A stretch of DNA of 64,000 bases from Caccoplasma sp905210875 (GTDB lineage Bacteria; Bacteroidota; Bacteroidia; Bacteroidales; UBA11471). Location: contig OZ007034.1 in NCBI GenBank assembly GCA_963931635.1, forward strand, positions 2,294,001-2,358,000. The letters are read 5' to 3'. Made by a program: the position numbers and the translations under genes. Shown here piece by piece: positions 1-8,471 of this stretch. Positions within the stretch are counted from its first letter, which is position 1; every line of letters starts with the position of its first letter. Under the pieces are notes generated by a model. The model was not told the DNA's origin and made no database searches. It worked only from the letters and a program-made list of their open reading frames with translations.

Positions 1-278
1 TGCAACAAGACTTTCCGCTCTATGCCGACCGCTTTCCTGTCTGGTCGCAGCAGACGGCCGCCATGCACCAGCTGGCTGTGTGGACTCTGTTGGTGGATAT
101 GGGATTCGGGGCATCGTTGCAACACTATAATCCGTTGGTCGACGAGGTTGTTGCCAAGGAGTGGAAGTTGCCGATATCGTGGCAATTGAATGCCCAGATG
201 CCTTTTGGTAATCCGTTGCAAGCTCCCGGCGAGAAAGAGGTTTCGCCGTTGGAATACAGGTTGAAAGTATTCCGATAA
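1..278 (+). CDS. Nitroreductase family protein, C-terminal part (5' end outside window)
   Basis: The reading frame is open from base 3 to the stop at 276-278, so only about the last 90 residues are present. The visible part contains WSQQTAAMHQLAVWTLL, then GFGASLQHYNPLVD, then AQMPFGNPLQAPGEKE. This pattern is typical of the FMN-dependent nitroreductases of the Frm2/hydroxylamine-reductase-like group, which reduce nitro compounds or act as general NAD(P)H oxidoreductases in the cytoplasm. An ATG at 63 is internal to the conserved domain and is not the true start. Family membership is inferred from recognisable motifs; the substrate cannot be told. It converges on tpx, and the two share a long hairpin between their ends. 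Confidence 0.8.
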   Translation, partial: QQDFPLYADRFPVWSQQTAAMHQLAVWTLLVDMGFGASLQHYNPLVDEVVAKEWKLPISWQLNAQMPFGNPLQAPGEKEVSPLEYRLKVFR

Positions 279-288
279 AGGCGTGTAT

Positions 289-336
289 CCATAAGCAATG
301 AGGCCGGAGCATATGTTCCGGCCTCATTGCTTATGG
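289..336. terminator. Bidirectional terminator hairpin between nitroreductase gene and tpx
   Basis: A perfect 20-bp inverted repeat (289-308 with 317-336) surrounds an 8-base loop. It lies between two convergent genes. There is no clear T-tract on either side, so termination efficiency is inferred from the stem only. Confidence 0.7.
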
Positions 337-349
337 ATTGATGGCCGGA

Positions 350-850
350 CTATTTCAATGCGTTCAGCACAGCTTCGTAATTGGGCTCGTGCGTGATTTC
401 GGGAACGAGTTCTTCGTAGATGATTTTTCCCGATTCGTCGAGGACGACAACGGCTCGTGCCAACAGTCCGGCAAGCGGGCTGTCGATAAGTTCTACACCG
501 TATTCTTTTCCGAATGCGGCCGAACGGAAAGCCGAGACGGGAATGACGTTTTCGATGCCTTCGGTCGTGCAGAAGCGCGATTGGGCAAAAGGCAGGTCTT
601 TCGATATTGCCAATACGACCGTGTTGGCCATCTGTGCAGCCATCTGGTTGAATTTACGCACCGAAGTGGCGCACACGCTGGTGTCGAGACTTGGGAAAAT
701 GTTGAGTACTATGCGTTTCCCTTTCAGATCTTTGTTTGTCAGAGTAGAAAGGTCGCCTTTAACCAACTCGAATACGGGAGCCATTGACCCAACCTGGGGC
801 AGTTCGCCGCATGTATGCACCGGCTGTTTTTGAAATGTTACAGTAGCCAT
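350..850 (-). CDS. tpx: Thiol peroxidase (Tpx, atypical 2-Cys peroxiredoxin)
   Basis: The 166-residue product matches the usual Tpx length. It reduces H2O2 and alkyl hydroperoxides using thioredoxin as electron donor, in the cytoplasm or periplasm depending on lineage; no signal peptide is seen here. The peroxidatic site is PSLDTSVC with Cys60 and Thr57, and the resolving cysteine is Cys94 in SRFCTTEG, the spacing expected for Tpx. The N-terminal ATVTFQKQPVHTCG block is also typical. The start at 850 is the only ATG giving a full N-terminus. It is followed by a hairpin shared with the upstream-facing nitroreductase gene. The thioredoxin reductase at 18.9-19.8 kb is a plausible partner in the same pathway. 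Confidence 0.96.
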   Translation of the reverse strand: MATVTFQKQPVHTCGELPQVGSMAPVFELVKGDLSTLTNKDLKGKRIVLNIFPSLDTSVCATSVRKFNQMAAQMANTVVLAISKDLPFAQSRFCTTEGIENVIPVSAFRSAAFGKEYGVELIDSPLAGLLARAVVVLDESGKIIYEELVPEITHEPNYEAVLNALK

Positions 851-870
851 GATTTTTTAGTGTTAGAAGT

Positions 871-898
871 GATATAGATATAGGGATATAACGATATA
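871..898. repeat. Four GATATA units in the tpx upstream region
   Basis: GATATA occurs at 871-876, 877-882, 885-890 and 893-898, i.e. 21-48 bases before the tpx start codon. No TAnnTTTG box is visible in this gap, so this AT-rich repeat may be part of the tpx promoter or an operator. The function is unknown. Confidence 0.4.
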
Positions 899-925
899 CT
901 AGAACAGACTATTGGCGCATTTGGT

Positions 926-3900
926 TCAAGAGAGCGAAAGCCATTTATACGACTCTTCGATGCTGTATCCGCGTTCCTGGCAATAGCGCTTGCGTTGTTC
1001 GTCGTCGATGCTTCCGATGTGGAAGTAGGTCGATTGCGGGTGGGCGATGAGCAGCCCCGATACGGTGGCACTGGGATACATGGCACCGTTTTCGGTAACC
1101 GTGACGCCTATCTTTTTGAAGTCGAGCAGGGCATCGAGCGTGAAGCTGAGCGACTGGTCGGGCAGAGAAGGGTATCCTACGGCCGGACGTATGCCTTGGT
1201 AATGCTGCGACAGGAGCGATGCCACATGAGGTTTCTCCATGGGCATGTATCCCCAGTATCGGGTGCGGATGCGGTAGTGCAGCCATTCGGTGGCGGCTTC
1301 GACAAGTCGGTCGCAGAGCGATTGCAGCAGGAGGGAGGCATAGTGGTCGTCGCTCTGTTTAGATAGTTCGACTTGGCGGTTCAGTTCACGGCTGATGGTT
1401 ACCACGAAGGCACCTGTGTAGTCGGTACGGTTCTCGCTGTTTTCGGGTAGTACAAAATCCGACAGGGCAAAGAATGTTCCCTCGGGTTTCTTTTTTTGTT
1501 GCCGCAGGCACGGTATCGTCGTGTCGCCTTGGGGTGTATGGAGAATAATTTGGTTTCCTCGGCTGTTGGCGGCAAAGATGGCGAAGCGGGCTTGCAGGAA
1601 CATGTCGCTCTCATTCTTTTCGAGCCGGTCGAGCCATTCTCCGGCTTCACGAAGAAGCCGGTCGGCTTCTTGCGATTTCAATCGTTCTTCGGTCGTAGCG
1701 GTCGAGGGCAGTTGGGCCTTGCACTGTTCGCAGCTGCAATCGTCGGGGCGGGCATTGCCGGTGAGGCGCCAGGTGTGAAGGAAATATTTCCAGTTGATGA
1801 AGGGGCGTACCTCTTTTATGGTAAGACGTTCCTCTCTGATTTCACCAGTTGCCTGTGGTGCGGTAGGCTTGTAGCCGGCCCAGTCGGCGGCAAAGGCTTG
1901 TGCGTTGGCCTCGGCAAGAGATACCAGCGTGTCGTGCCGGTTCTCGACCGAACGCCGCAGCTCGTCTTGTTCGTGGCGAAGTTCAGCCAGGAATTGCTCG
2001 CGTGTCTGGGGGTTGAGCCACCGGGCGGCAACGACGGGAATCTGCGCGGCATCGCGGGTGTGAATGACCGGACCGCTGTACAGTGGCGCAATTTTTACGG
2101 CGGTATGCAGTTTCGACGTGGTTGCACCTCCCACCATAAGCGGAATTTTCATGCCGGCCTTTTCCATGGCTTCGGCAATGTGGCACATCTCTTCGAGCGA
2201 GGGGGTGATGAGGCCGCTCACACCGATGATGTCGACATTTTCACGCAAGGCTGTCTCGATGATGGTTTCGGTCGGTACCATGACGCCGAGGTCGATGATG
2301 TCGTAGTTGTTGCAGCCGAGCACCACGGCAACAATGTTTTTCCCGATGTCGTGTACATCGCCCTTGACCGTAGCCAGCAGGAATTTCCCGTTTTTGCGGG
2401 TATTCTCCTGCTGTGTAGGGATATAGGGCTGCAAGATGGCGACGGCCTGTTTCATGGTGCGGGCGCTTTTTACCACCTGTGGCAGGAACATTTTGCCTTC
2501 GCCGAAGAGCTGTCCCACGCGGTTCATGCCCTCCATGAGCGGACCTTCAATGATTTTTACGGCGCTGCCATAGAGCGAGAGAGCCTCGTGCAGGTCGGTT
2601 TCGAGCCGGTCGCCCAAACCTTTTACGAGAGCATATTCAAGCCGTTCGTCGAGAGACATGTTTTCGCGCACGTCGGCGGGCTTGTGCTCCTGGGCGGCTG
2701 TCGATGTGTTTTTTAGGGTTTCGGCAGCTTCAATGAGTCGTTCGGTAGCATCGGCTCTACGGTTGAAGATGACATCTTCGATGCGTTCGAGCAGGTCGCT
2801 GGGAATGTCGGCATAGGTAACTGCGGTAGCCGGGTTGACGATGGCCATGTCCATGCCGGCCTGTATGGCGTGAAAGAGGAAGACGGCGTGCATCGCCTCG
2901 CGCAGGTAGTTGTTGCCGCGGAACGAGAAGGAGAGGTTGCTGATGCCTCCACTCACTTTGGCTCCGGGCAGATTTTCTTTGATCCATTTTACGGCACGGA
3001 TAAAGTCGATGCCGTAGTTGAGATGCTCTTCAATACCGGTGGCCAGGGCGAGGACGTTGGGGTCAAAGATGATGTCGTCGGGGGCTATGCCGTTGCTTGT
3101 GAGTAATTCATAGGCACGGCGACAGACCTCGATTTTGCGGTTGTAACTGTCGGCCTGTCCGTTCTCGTCGAAGGCCATGACCACCATGGCTGCACCCAAG
3201 CGGTGTATCTCGCGGACGTGGGCAAGAAAGAGCTCTTCGCCCTCTTTCAGACTGATGGAGTTGACAATGCCTTTCCCCTGCACACATTTCAGTCCGGCCG
3301 TGATAACAGCCCATTTTGAGGAGTCTATCATGACGGGAACCCGGCAGATGTCGGGTTCCGACGCAATGAGATTCAAGAAGGTTACCATCTCGCTTTGGGC
3401 GTCGAGCATGGCATTGTCCATGTTGATGTCGATGATTTGGGCACCGTTTTCGACCTGTTTACGGGCTATGTCCAGGGCTTCTTCGTAATTCTTTTCCGAG
3501 ATGAGACGCAGGAACTTGCGCGACCCGGCCACGTTGCAACGTTCGCCTATATTGATGAAGTTGTTCTCGGGTAAGACTTTCAGCACTTCCAGTCCCGACA
3601 GGTAGAGCCCGGGCTTGACATGTATCGGCTGATGAGGTGTGGCCTGGACGGCCAGGCGGGCGATGGCGGCGATGTGGGCCGGTGTGGTACCGCAGCAGCC
3701 CCCCACGATATTGACCAGTGTGTCGTCGAGAAATTCCTCGATTTGTGCTGCCATGGTTTCGGGCGTTTCGTCGTACTGCCCGAATCGGTTGGGTAGTCCG
3801 GCGTTGGGATATGCCGATATGTAATAAGGTGCGGTCTCGGCCAGCTGTTTCAAGAACGGTTTCATGTCGCGTGCGCCGAAAGAGCAGTTCAGCCCCACCG

Positions 3901-4609
3901 ACAGGATGTCGGTATGCTGTACCGAAGCGAGGAAAGCATCCAGTGTCTGTCCCGACAGAGTTCGCCCACCCGTGTCGGAGAGGGTAACCGAGAGCATGAC
4001 AGGAACTTTCCGGCCTTTTTCCTGCATCACTTCATCGGCGGCATAGAGGGCGGCCTTGGCATTTAGTGTATCGAATATGGTCTCGATGAGCAGCACATCG
4101 ACGCCCCCGTCGATGAGAGCGGATATCTGTTCCCGGTAGGCTTCGGCAAGGGTGTCGAAGGTCAAGGCGCGGAGTGCGGGGTTGTTGACGTCGGGCGACA
4201 TCGAGCAGGTCTTGTTGGTCGGTCCTATCGAGCCGGCCACGAAGCGAGGCTTGTCGGGAGTCTGTGCCGTATATGCGTCGGCCGCTTTGCGGGCGAGGCG
4301 TGCCGCTTCGAAATTTATCTCTGCAACCATATCCTGCATATCGTAGTCGCTCATCGATATGCGGTTGGCATTGAACGAGTTGGTTTCGATAATGTCGGCT
4401 CCGGCAGCGAGGTAGGCCTCGTGTATGGCCGTAATGATTTGTGGCTGGGTAAGGCACAGCAGGTCGTTGTTGCCCTTTTGCAGCGTAGTGGCATGGGAGA
4501 ACCGTTGGCCTCTGAAATCGGCTTCGGTGAGCCCGTATTGTTGAATCATGGTGCCCATGGCTCCGTCGAGAATCATGACCCTTTTATCGAGAATTTCGGA
4601 AATCTGCAT
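926..4609 (-). CDS. metH: Cobalamin-dependent methionine synthase MetH
   Basis: MetH transfers a methyl group from methyltetrahydrofolate to homocysteine through methylcobalamin, the last step of methionine synthesis. From the ATG at 4609 the protein has 1227 residues, full length for MetH. Domains in order: homocysteine-binding barrel with zinc ligands Cys242 (GLNCSFGA) and Cys305/Cys306 (GGCCGT); pterin-binding barrel (about 345-610, FINIGERCNV); B12-binding module with the cobalt ligand His753 in DVHDIG; and the C-terminal reactivation domain with the AdoMet-binding segment GIRPAVGYPSLPD. An in-frame TTG at 4633 would extend the protein by eight residues but falls inside the promoter -7 box, so the ATG is preferred. 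No cobalamin or SAM riboswitch is apparent in the short leader. The gene stands alone, with tpx downstream on the same strand. Confidence 0.97.
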   Translation of the reverse strand: MQISEILDKRVMILDGAMGTMIQQYGLTEADFRGQRFSHATTLQKGNNDLLCLTQPQIITAIHEAYLAAGADIIETNSFNANRISMSDYDMQDMVAEINFEAARLARKAADAYTAQTPDKPRFVAGSIGPTNKTCSMSPDVNNPALRALTFDTLAEAYREQISALIDGGVDVLLIETIFDTLNAKAALYAADEVMQEKGRKVPVMLSVTLSDTGGRTLSGQTLDAFLASVQHTDILSVGLNCSFGARDMKPFLKQLAETAPYYISAYPNAGLPNRFGQYDETPETMAAQIEEFLDDTLVNIVGGCCGTTPAHIAAIARLAVQATPHQPIHVKPGLYLSGLEVLKVLPENNFINIGERCNVAGSRKFLRLISEKNYEEALDIARKQVENGAQIIDINMDNAMLDAQSEMVTFLNLIASEPDICRVPVMIDSSKWAVITAGLKCVQGKGIVNSISLKEGEELFLAHVREIHRLGAAMVVMAFDENGQADSYNRKIEVCRRAYELLTSNGIAPDDIIFDPNVLALATGIEEHLNYGIDFIRAVKWIKENLPGAKVSGGISNLSFSFRGNNYLREAMHAVFLFHAIQAGMDMAIVNPATAVTYADIPSDLLERIEDVIFNRRADATERLIEAAETLKNTSTAAQEHKPADVRENMSLDERLEYALVKGLGDRLETDLHEALSLYGSAVKIIEGPLMEGMNRVGQLFGEGKMFLPQVVKSARTMKQAVAILQPYIPTQQENTRKNGKFLLATVKGDVHDIGKNIVAVVLGCNNYDIIDLGVMVPTETIIETALRENVDIIGVSGLITPSLEEMCHIAEAMEKAGMKIPLMVGGATTSKLHTAVKIAPLYSGPVIHTRDAAQIPVVAARWLNPQTREQFLAELRHEQDELRRSVENRHDTLVSLAEANAQAFAADWAGYKPTAPQATGEIREERLTIKEVRPFINWKYFLHTWRLTGNARPDDCSCEQCKAQLPSTATTEERLKSQEADRLLREAGEWLDRLEKNESDMFLQARFAIFAANSRGNQIILHTPQGDTTIPCLRQQKKKPEGTFFALSDFVLPENSENRTDYTGAFVVTISRELNRQVELSKQSDDHYASLLLQSLCDRLVEAATEWLHYRIRTRYWGYMPMEKPHVASLLSQHYQGIRPAVGYPSLPDQSLSFTLDALLDFKKIGVTVTENGAMYPSATVSGLLIAHPQSTYFHIGSIDDEQRKRYCQERGYSIEESYKWLSLS

Positions 4610-4630
4610 CACAAAATAAAAATATACAGA

Positions 4631-4638
4631 CAAAGGTA
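4631..4638 (-). promoter_or_regulatory. Promoter -7 box of metH (TACCTTTG)
   Basis: The minus strand reads TACCTTTG, an exact match to the Bacteroides consensus TAnnTTTG, 22 bases before the chosen ATG. No good -33 element is visible. The box overlaps the alternative TTG start and argues against it. Confidence 0.7.
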
Positions 4639-4746
4639 ATAAAAAAGAGAAATTAGGGGCGAATAATGTGAAAATATTGAATTATCGTTGATTTTCTCCT
4701 TATATTTACACTCCGAAAATATGTATTTAAAGAGACGTACAGAATT

Positions 4747-5343
4747 ATGTACAGAAAGTTGGCATATATGGTAGCTATGTGTCTGTGCATGTGTGCCGGA
4801 GAATTGGTAGCGCAGGGTAAGGCGACAAATCGTGTCTATATCTCCAAACCATCGATGGAACTTACCGTTTACGACCGAGACAATCGCGTATTGATGCGCT
4901 GTGCCATCGGGTGTGGAAAGGTACGTGGCAACAAGCAGAAGAGTGGTGACAACCGTACGCCCGAGGGTGAATTTCCCATTATTCAGATACAGAACTCTTC
5001 GTATTGGGCTCATGATTTCGGCGACGGGAAAGGCCTCATACAAGAGGCATATGGACCTTATTTTATCCGGTTGGGTGTAAGCGGTTTTTCAGGCATTGGT
5101 ATCCATGGCACCTGTTTCCCCGAGTCGATAGGAACCCGTTGCAGCGAAGGGTGCATACGCCTGCATAACGACGATGTGAAGCGACTGGTACAACTTGTTG
5201 CCGTAGGTTCCATGGTCACTATCGAGAGCGATGCTGATAGAAAATTGACGGAGTTGAGTTGTCAAAGAATTTCGTTTGTGCAACCAAAGATAAATATCAG
5301 TCGTTATAATATAAGAACAATTCCGTTATGGACGATAAGGTAG
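4747..5343 (+). CDS. L,D-transpeptidase family protein (YkuD domain), exported
   Basis: The 198-residue protein begins with a signal peptide (about residues 1-22, ending near LVAQG). It then has a YkuD/ErfK catalytic fold: HGT at His120 and the nucleophile motif SEGCIRL with Cys136. Such enzymes form 3-3 crosslinks in peptidoglycan or attach proteins to it, in the periplasm. SGDNRTPEGEF (about 66-76) is the conserved substrate-side motif of the family. The last 16 bases overlap the start of the DUF151 gene, which suggests translational coupling. Whether it crosslinks, cleaves or modifies peptidoglycan cannot be told from sequence. Confidence 0.9.
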   Translation: MYRKLAYMVAMCLCMCAGELVAQGKATNRVYISKPSMELTVYDRDNRVLMRCAIGCGKVRGNKQKSGDNRTPEGEFPIIQIQNSSYWAHDFGDGKGLIQEAYGPYFIRLGVSGFSGIGIHGTCFPESIGTRCSEGCIRLHNDDVKRLVQLVAVGSMVTIESDADRKLTELSCQRISFVQPKINISRYNIRTIPLWTIR

Positions 5344-5936
5344 CGTTGAATGTTTTGGGAATAACCTATAACAGAGAACAGCCAGAAACCTATATACTCA
5401 TCATGGTAGAAGAAGGCGGTGTGCGTCAAATCCCAATTGCCATAAGATTGGCCGAGGCTCAGTCTATCATGGCATTTATACAGAGGGTTGTACCTCGGCG
5501 GCCGCTCACGCACGATTTGTTCTCATCGTTATCCAGGGCTTTTGGTATAGAGTTGCGGGAGGTTTTCATATATCATTATGAGGCCGGTATTTTCTCGACC
5601 GAAATGATTTTTGATAATGGAGAAAGAGAAGTTCATATTGATGCGCGGGCTTCAGATGCCATAGCTTTGGCCATGCGTTTGCATGCACCCATATTCACCA
5701 CCTATTCTGTTTTGGAAAGTGCGGGGATAACACCCGAACCCATAGATATTTCATCGCCTTCATCAGCTTATGAAGATGATGTGACCCCTCTTAAAAAGTT
5801 TACCATTGAGTCGTATAGTACCGATGAGTTGAGACGGTGTTTGCAGCAAGCTATCGATAAAGAGGCGTATGAAAAGGCCGCTCGCATACAGCAGGAGTTG
5901 AAACGACGAGAAGAAAGTGATTCGCCTTTAACTTAA
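5328..5936 (+). CDS. Bifunctional nuclease family protein (DUF151) with C-terminal UVR motif
   Basis: Residues 3-135 form the DUF151 domain (VLGITYNREQPETYILIM, then IDARASDAIALAMR near 104-117), a family with reported RNase/DNase activity in plants and of unclear role in bacteria. Residues about 160-197 form a UVR helical hairpin (LQQAIDKEAYEKAARIQQEL), the segment by which UvrB and UvrC interact. This fusion is common in Bacteroidota. The start ATG lies inside the end of the preceding L,D-transpeptidase gene. A link to nucleotide excision repair is possible from the UVR motif but unproven. Confidence 0.88.
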   Translation: MDDKVALNVLGITYNREQPETYILIMVEEGGVRQIPIAIRLAEAQSIMAFIQRVVPRRPLTHDLFSSLSRAFGIELREVFIYHYEAGIFSTEMIFDNGEREVHIDARASDAIALAMRLHAPIFTTYSVLESAGITPEPIDISSPSSAYEDDVTPLKKFTIESYSTDELRRCLQQAIDKEAYEKAARIQQELKRREESDSPLT

Positions 5937-6017
5937 ATCCTAAACCGTAGTCAACGCATCTCGTCTTTTTATTGACTTGTATTTTCGGTTCTATTTAATA
6001 TATCGGCACTAATTTAT

Positions 6018-6025
6018 TACCTTTG
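6018..6025 (+). promoter_or_regulatory. Promoter -7 box of the rsmE operon (TACCTTTG)
   Basis: Exact TAnnTTTG match, 67 bases before the rsmE ATG, leaving a moderately long leader. It sits in the 156-base gap after the DUF151 gene; no convincing terminator hairpin was seen in that gap. Confidence 0.65.
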
Positions 6026-6092
6026 CGCAGTGGCCTCATGGCTGTCGAGTGAAAGTCCAAATCAGGCTCATCGATTCAAGCAACAGAGAAAA

Positions 6093-6800
6093 ATGCATAT
6101 ATTTTATACCCCGGATATTGCTGCTACGGGCGAACTACCCGAAGAGGAGTCGCATCACAGTGTGAAGGTGTTGCGCCTTTCCGAAGGCGATGAGGTGATG
6201 CTCGCCGACGGTGCCGGAACCTTTTACCGGGCTGTCATAACCCTGGCGCACCCTAAACATTGTGCCGTCGATATTGTTGAGACCATTCCTGCACCGCCGT
6301 CGTGGGGCTTCAAACTGCACCTTGCCGTGGCACCCACCAAAAACCTTGATCGCATGGAGTGGCTTGTAGAGAAATGTACCGAAATAGGAGTCGATATTAT
6401 TACGCCCCTACTTTGCCGCTATTCCGAGAGAAAGGAATTGAAAACCGATCGATTGCGAAAAATTGCCGTCTCGGCCATGAAGCAGTCGCTCAAAGCGGTA
6501 TGTCCCGTCGTCGAGGAGATGACTGATTTCCGACGTTTCGTCGAACGCCCCTTCGATGGAGATAAATATATTGCCCATTGCGGCGAAGGCGTGCGGGTGT
6601 TGCTGACAGACCTTTACCACCCGGGGCACAATGCTCTCGTATTGATAGGGCCCGAAGGCGATTTCAGCCCCGAAGAGGTGACGTGTGCTCTTGCCAATGG
6701 ATTCCGTCCCATATCATTGGGTGATAGTCGATTGCGTACCGAAACGGCCGGCATGGTTGCCTGCCATACTCTCCATGTGATAAATATGATGAAAAAATAA
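6093..6800 (+). CDS. rsmE: 16S rRNA (uracil1498-N3)-methyltransferase RsmE
   Basis: RsmE methylates N3 of U1498 in 16S rRNA of the 30S subunit using AdoMet. The 235-residue protein from the ATG at 6093 begins MHIFYTPDI, the usual short N-terminal PUA-like region. The SPOUT-fold AdoMet knot is clear: IGPEGDFSPEE (Gly186-Phe191) and SLGDSRLRTETA (to about residue 219). A longer reading frame from 6030 begins just after the promoter box and adds 21 residues not expected for the family, so it was rejected. It is the first gene of an operon with kdsA (18-base gap) and a flavodoxin/ferredoxin protein. Confidence 0.95.
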   Translation: MHIFYTPDIAATGELPEEESHHSVKVLRLSEGDEVMLADGAGTFYRAVITLAHPKHCAVDIVETIPAPPSWGFKLHLAVAPTKNLDRMEWLVEKCTEIGVDIITPLLCRYSERKELKTDRLRKIAVSAMKQSLKAVCPVVEEMTDFRRFVERPFDGDKYIAHCGEGVRVLLTDLYHPGHNALVLIGPEGDFSPEEVTCALANGFRPISLGDSRLRTETAGMVACHTLHVINMMKK

Positions 6801-6818
6801 TTACCTAAAAAGATAGTT

Positions 6819-7640
6819 ATGTATCCCCAACTCGAACAACTGAAACATACCGATTCACATCTCTTCTTCCTCATGGCTGGGCCGTGTGTCATTGAAGGTG
6901 AAGAGATGGCTATGCGCATAGCCGAGACAATTGTGAAAATTACCGACAAGTGGAATATCCCCTATATATTCAAAGGTTCGTACCGTAAGGCCAACCGTTC
7001 ACGTTTCGACTCCTTTACCGGTATCGGCGATGAAAAGGCGTTGCGCATCCTGCACAAGGTACATGAGACATTTGATGTACCGGTGGTAACCGATATTCAC
7101 ACGGCCGATGAGGCCGCCATGGCAGCCGAGTATGTCGATGTGTTGCAGATTCCCGCCTTTTTGTGCCGGCAGACCGACCTGCTTGTGGCCGCTGCCCGCA
7201 CCGGGAAAACGGTCAACATCAAGAAAGGTCAGTTCCTTTCGCCCGAAGCCATGCAGTTTGCCGCCGGTAAAATTGTGGAGTCGGGTAACAGTCATGTCAT
7301 GCTTACTGAGCGGGGTACAACCTTTGGCTATCAGGACCTCATCGTCGACTATCGGGGAATACCTCAGATGCAGAGTTTCGGTTTCCCTGTCGTTCTCGAT
7401 GTAACCCATTCGTTGCAGCAACCCAACCAGACAAGCGGTGTAACCGGTGGTGTGCCGCGACTCATCGAGACCATTGCCCGCGCCGGCATAGCCGTAGGGG
7501 TTGACGGGCTGTTTATGGAGACTCATCCCGAGCCTTCCAAGGCGAAATCCGATGGTGCCAACATGCTTCCGCTTCACCGGCTGGATTCATTGTTGGGCCG
7601 TTTGGTGGCTTTGCGTCAGGTTGTCGACACGTTTGCATAA
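6819..7640 (+). CDS. kdsA: 3-deoxy-8-phosphooctulonate synthase (KDO-8-P synthase)
   Basis: KdsA condenses arabinose 5-phosphate with phosphoenolpyruvate, the first committed step toward Kdo of the LPS core. The 273-residue length is standard. Motifs seen include AGPCVIEG, FKGSYRKANRSR (PEP site), and DVTHSLQQPN. Cys23, His197, Glu234 and Asp245 occupy the positions of the four metal ligands of metal-dependent (Aquifex-type) enzymes; metal-independent enzymes such as that of E. coli have Asn in place of the Cys. This suggests the metal-dependent class. It lies between rsmE and a redox protein, with a 10-base gap to the latter. Confidence 0.96.
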   Translation: MYPQLEQLKHTDSHLFFLMAGPCVIEGEEMAMRIAETIVKITDKWNIPYIFKGSYRKANRSRFDSFTGIGDEKALRILHKVHETFDVPVVTDIHTADEAAMAAEYVDVLQIPAFLCRQTDLLVAAARTGKTVNIKKGQFLSPEAMQFAAGKIVESGNSHVMLTERGTTFGYQDLIVDYRGIPQMQSFGFPVVLDVTHSLQQPNQTSGVTGGVPRLIETIARAGIAVGVDGLFMETHPEPSKAKSDGANMLPLHRLDSLLGRLVALRQVVDTFA

Positions 7641-7650
7641 AAATAGAAAC

Positions 7651-8421
7651 ATGGTTCTTTATTTCTCGGCAACAGGAAATTCACGTTGGGTAGCACGGCA
7701 GTTGGCCGATATCTTCGGACTGTCGTGCCGGTCGGTGTCTCCGGCCGATGAATCGGCTTTGCAAGCGAAAGTCTTTTTGCCCGATGAGCCACTCTTTCTG
7801 GTCTTTCCCGTACATTCATGGGGGCCGGCAGCTCCTATGTTTGATTTTATCCGGCAGATGTCGTTAGACGGATATGAGGGACAGCCGGTCTATGCCGTAT
7901 GTGTGTGCGGCGATGATTGTGGGCACGCCGACAGAATCGTTGCCAAACAGTTCCGCCGCAGAGGGGTGGTTTTGACGTCGGCCTTTTCGGTGCAGATGCC
8001 CAATAACTATATTCTCTTGCCCGGTTTCGATGTAGACTCTCCGGCTGTTGAAGAGGAAAAATTGTCTGCGGCTTCGGCACGTGTGCAAGAGATTGCCGAT
8101 GCGGTAAGAACGGGTGGGGGGCACAGGCTCTATTTCTCCGGAAAATGGCCCGCGTTGAAGAGTGTGCTTTACCCGATGTTTATAAAGTATGCCCGTTCGC
8201 AGAATCGGTTTTATGCAACCGATGCCTGCATCAGATGCGGAAAGTGTATCCGGCTATGCCCGGCCGGAGTGATAACCGCCGATGCGACCGGTCGGCCGCA
8301 ATGGCAGAAGAAAGGGTGCGTGCAGTGCCTCGCCTGCATACATCGTTGTCCTTGCAGGGCCATAGAGTATGGTCGTATATCGGAACATAAGGGGCGCTAT
8401 CATCACCCCGATTGTCCTTGA
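7651..8421 (+). CDS. EFR1-type protein: flavodoxin-like domain plus two [4Fe-4S] ferredoxin motifs
   Basis: The 256-residue protein starts at the ATG at 7651 (MVLYFSATGNSRWVARQLAD), where SATGNS is the FMN phosphate loop of flavodoxins. The C-terminus carries two bacterial ferredoxin motifs: Cys193, 196, 199, 203 (CIRCGKCIRLCP) and Cys223, 226, 229, 233 (CVQCLACIHRCP). This combination defines the EFR1 family of presumed electron carriers; its partners are not known. The frame is open upstream into kdsA, but that extension would overlap the conserved C-terminus of kdsA out of frame. It is the last gene of the rsmE-kdsA operon and converges on the HAD gene. Confidence 0.88.
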   Translation: MVLYFSATGNSRWVARQLADIFGLSCRSVSPADESALQAKVFLPDEPLFLVFPVHSWGPAAPMFDFIRQMSLDGYEGQPVYAVCVCGDDCGHADRIVAKQFRRRGVVLTSAFSVQMPNNYILLPGFDVDSPAVEEEKLSAASARVQEIADAVRTGGGHRLYFSGKWPALKSVLYPMFIKYARSQNRFYATDACIRCGKCIRLCPAGVITADATGRPQWQKKGCVQCLACIHRCPCRAIEYGRISEHKGRYHHPDCP

Positions 8422-8471
8422 CCGTTACTCTTAATGGGCTAATCTGGAAGATAAAAATTTTGTTTGGAGTT

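Noticed and set aside
1496..2716. A 406-codon frame on the plus strand inside metH
   Set aside because: Antisense to the conserved MetH domains and without any recognisable motif.
4610..4746. Possible cobalamin or SAM riboswitch upstream of metH
   Set aside because: Only about 20-25 bases separate the promoter box from the ATG on the metH strand, too short for either class, and no B12-box-like sequence was seen.
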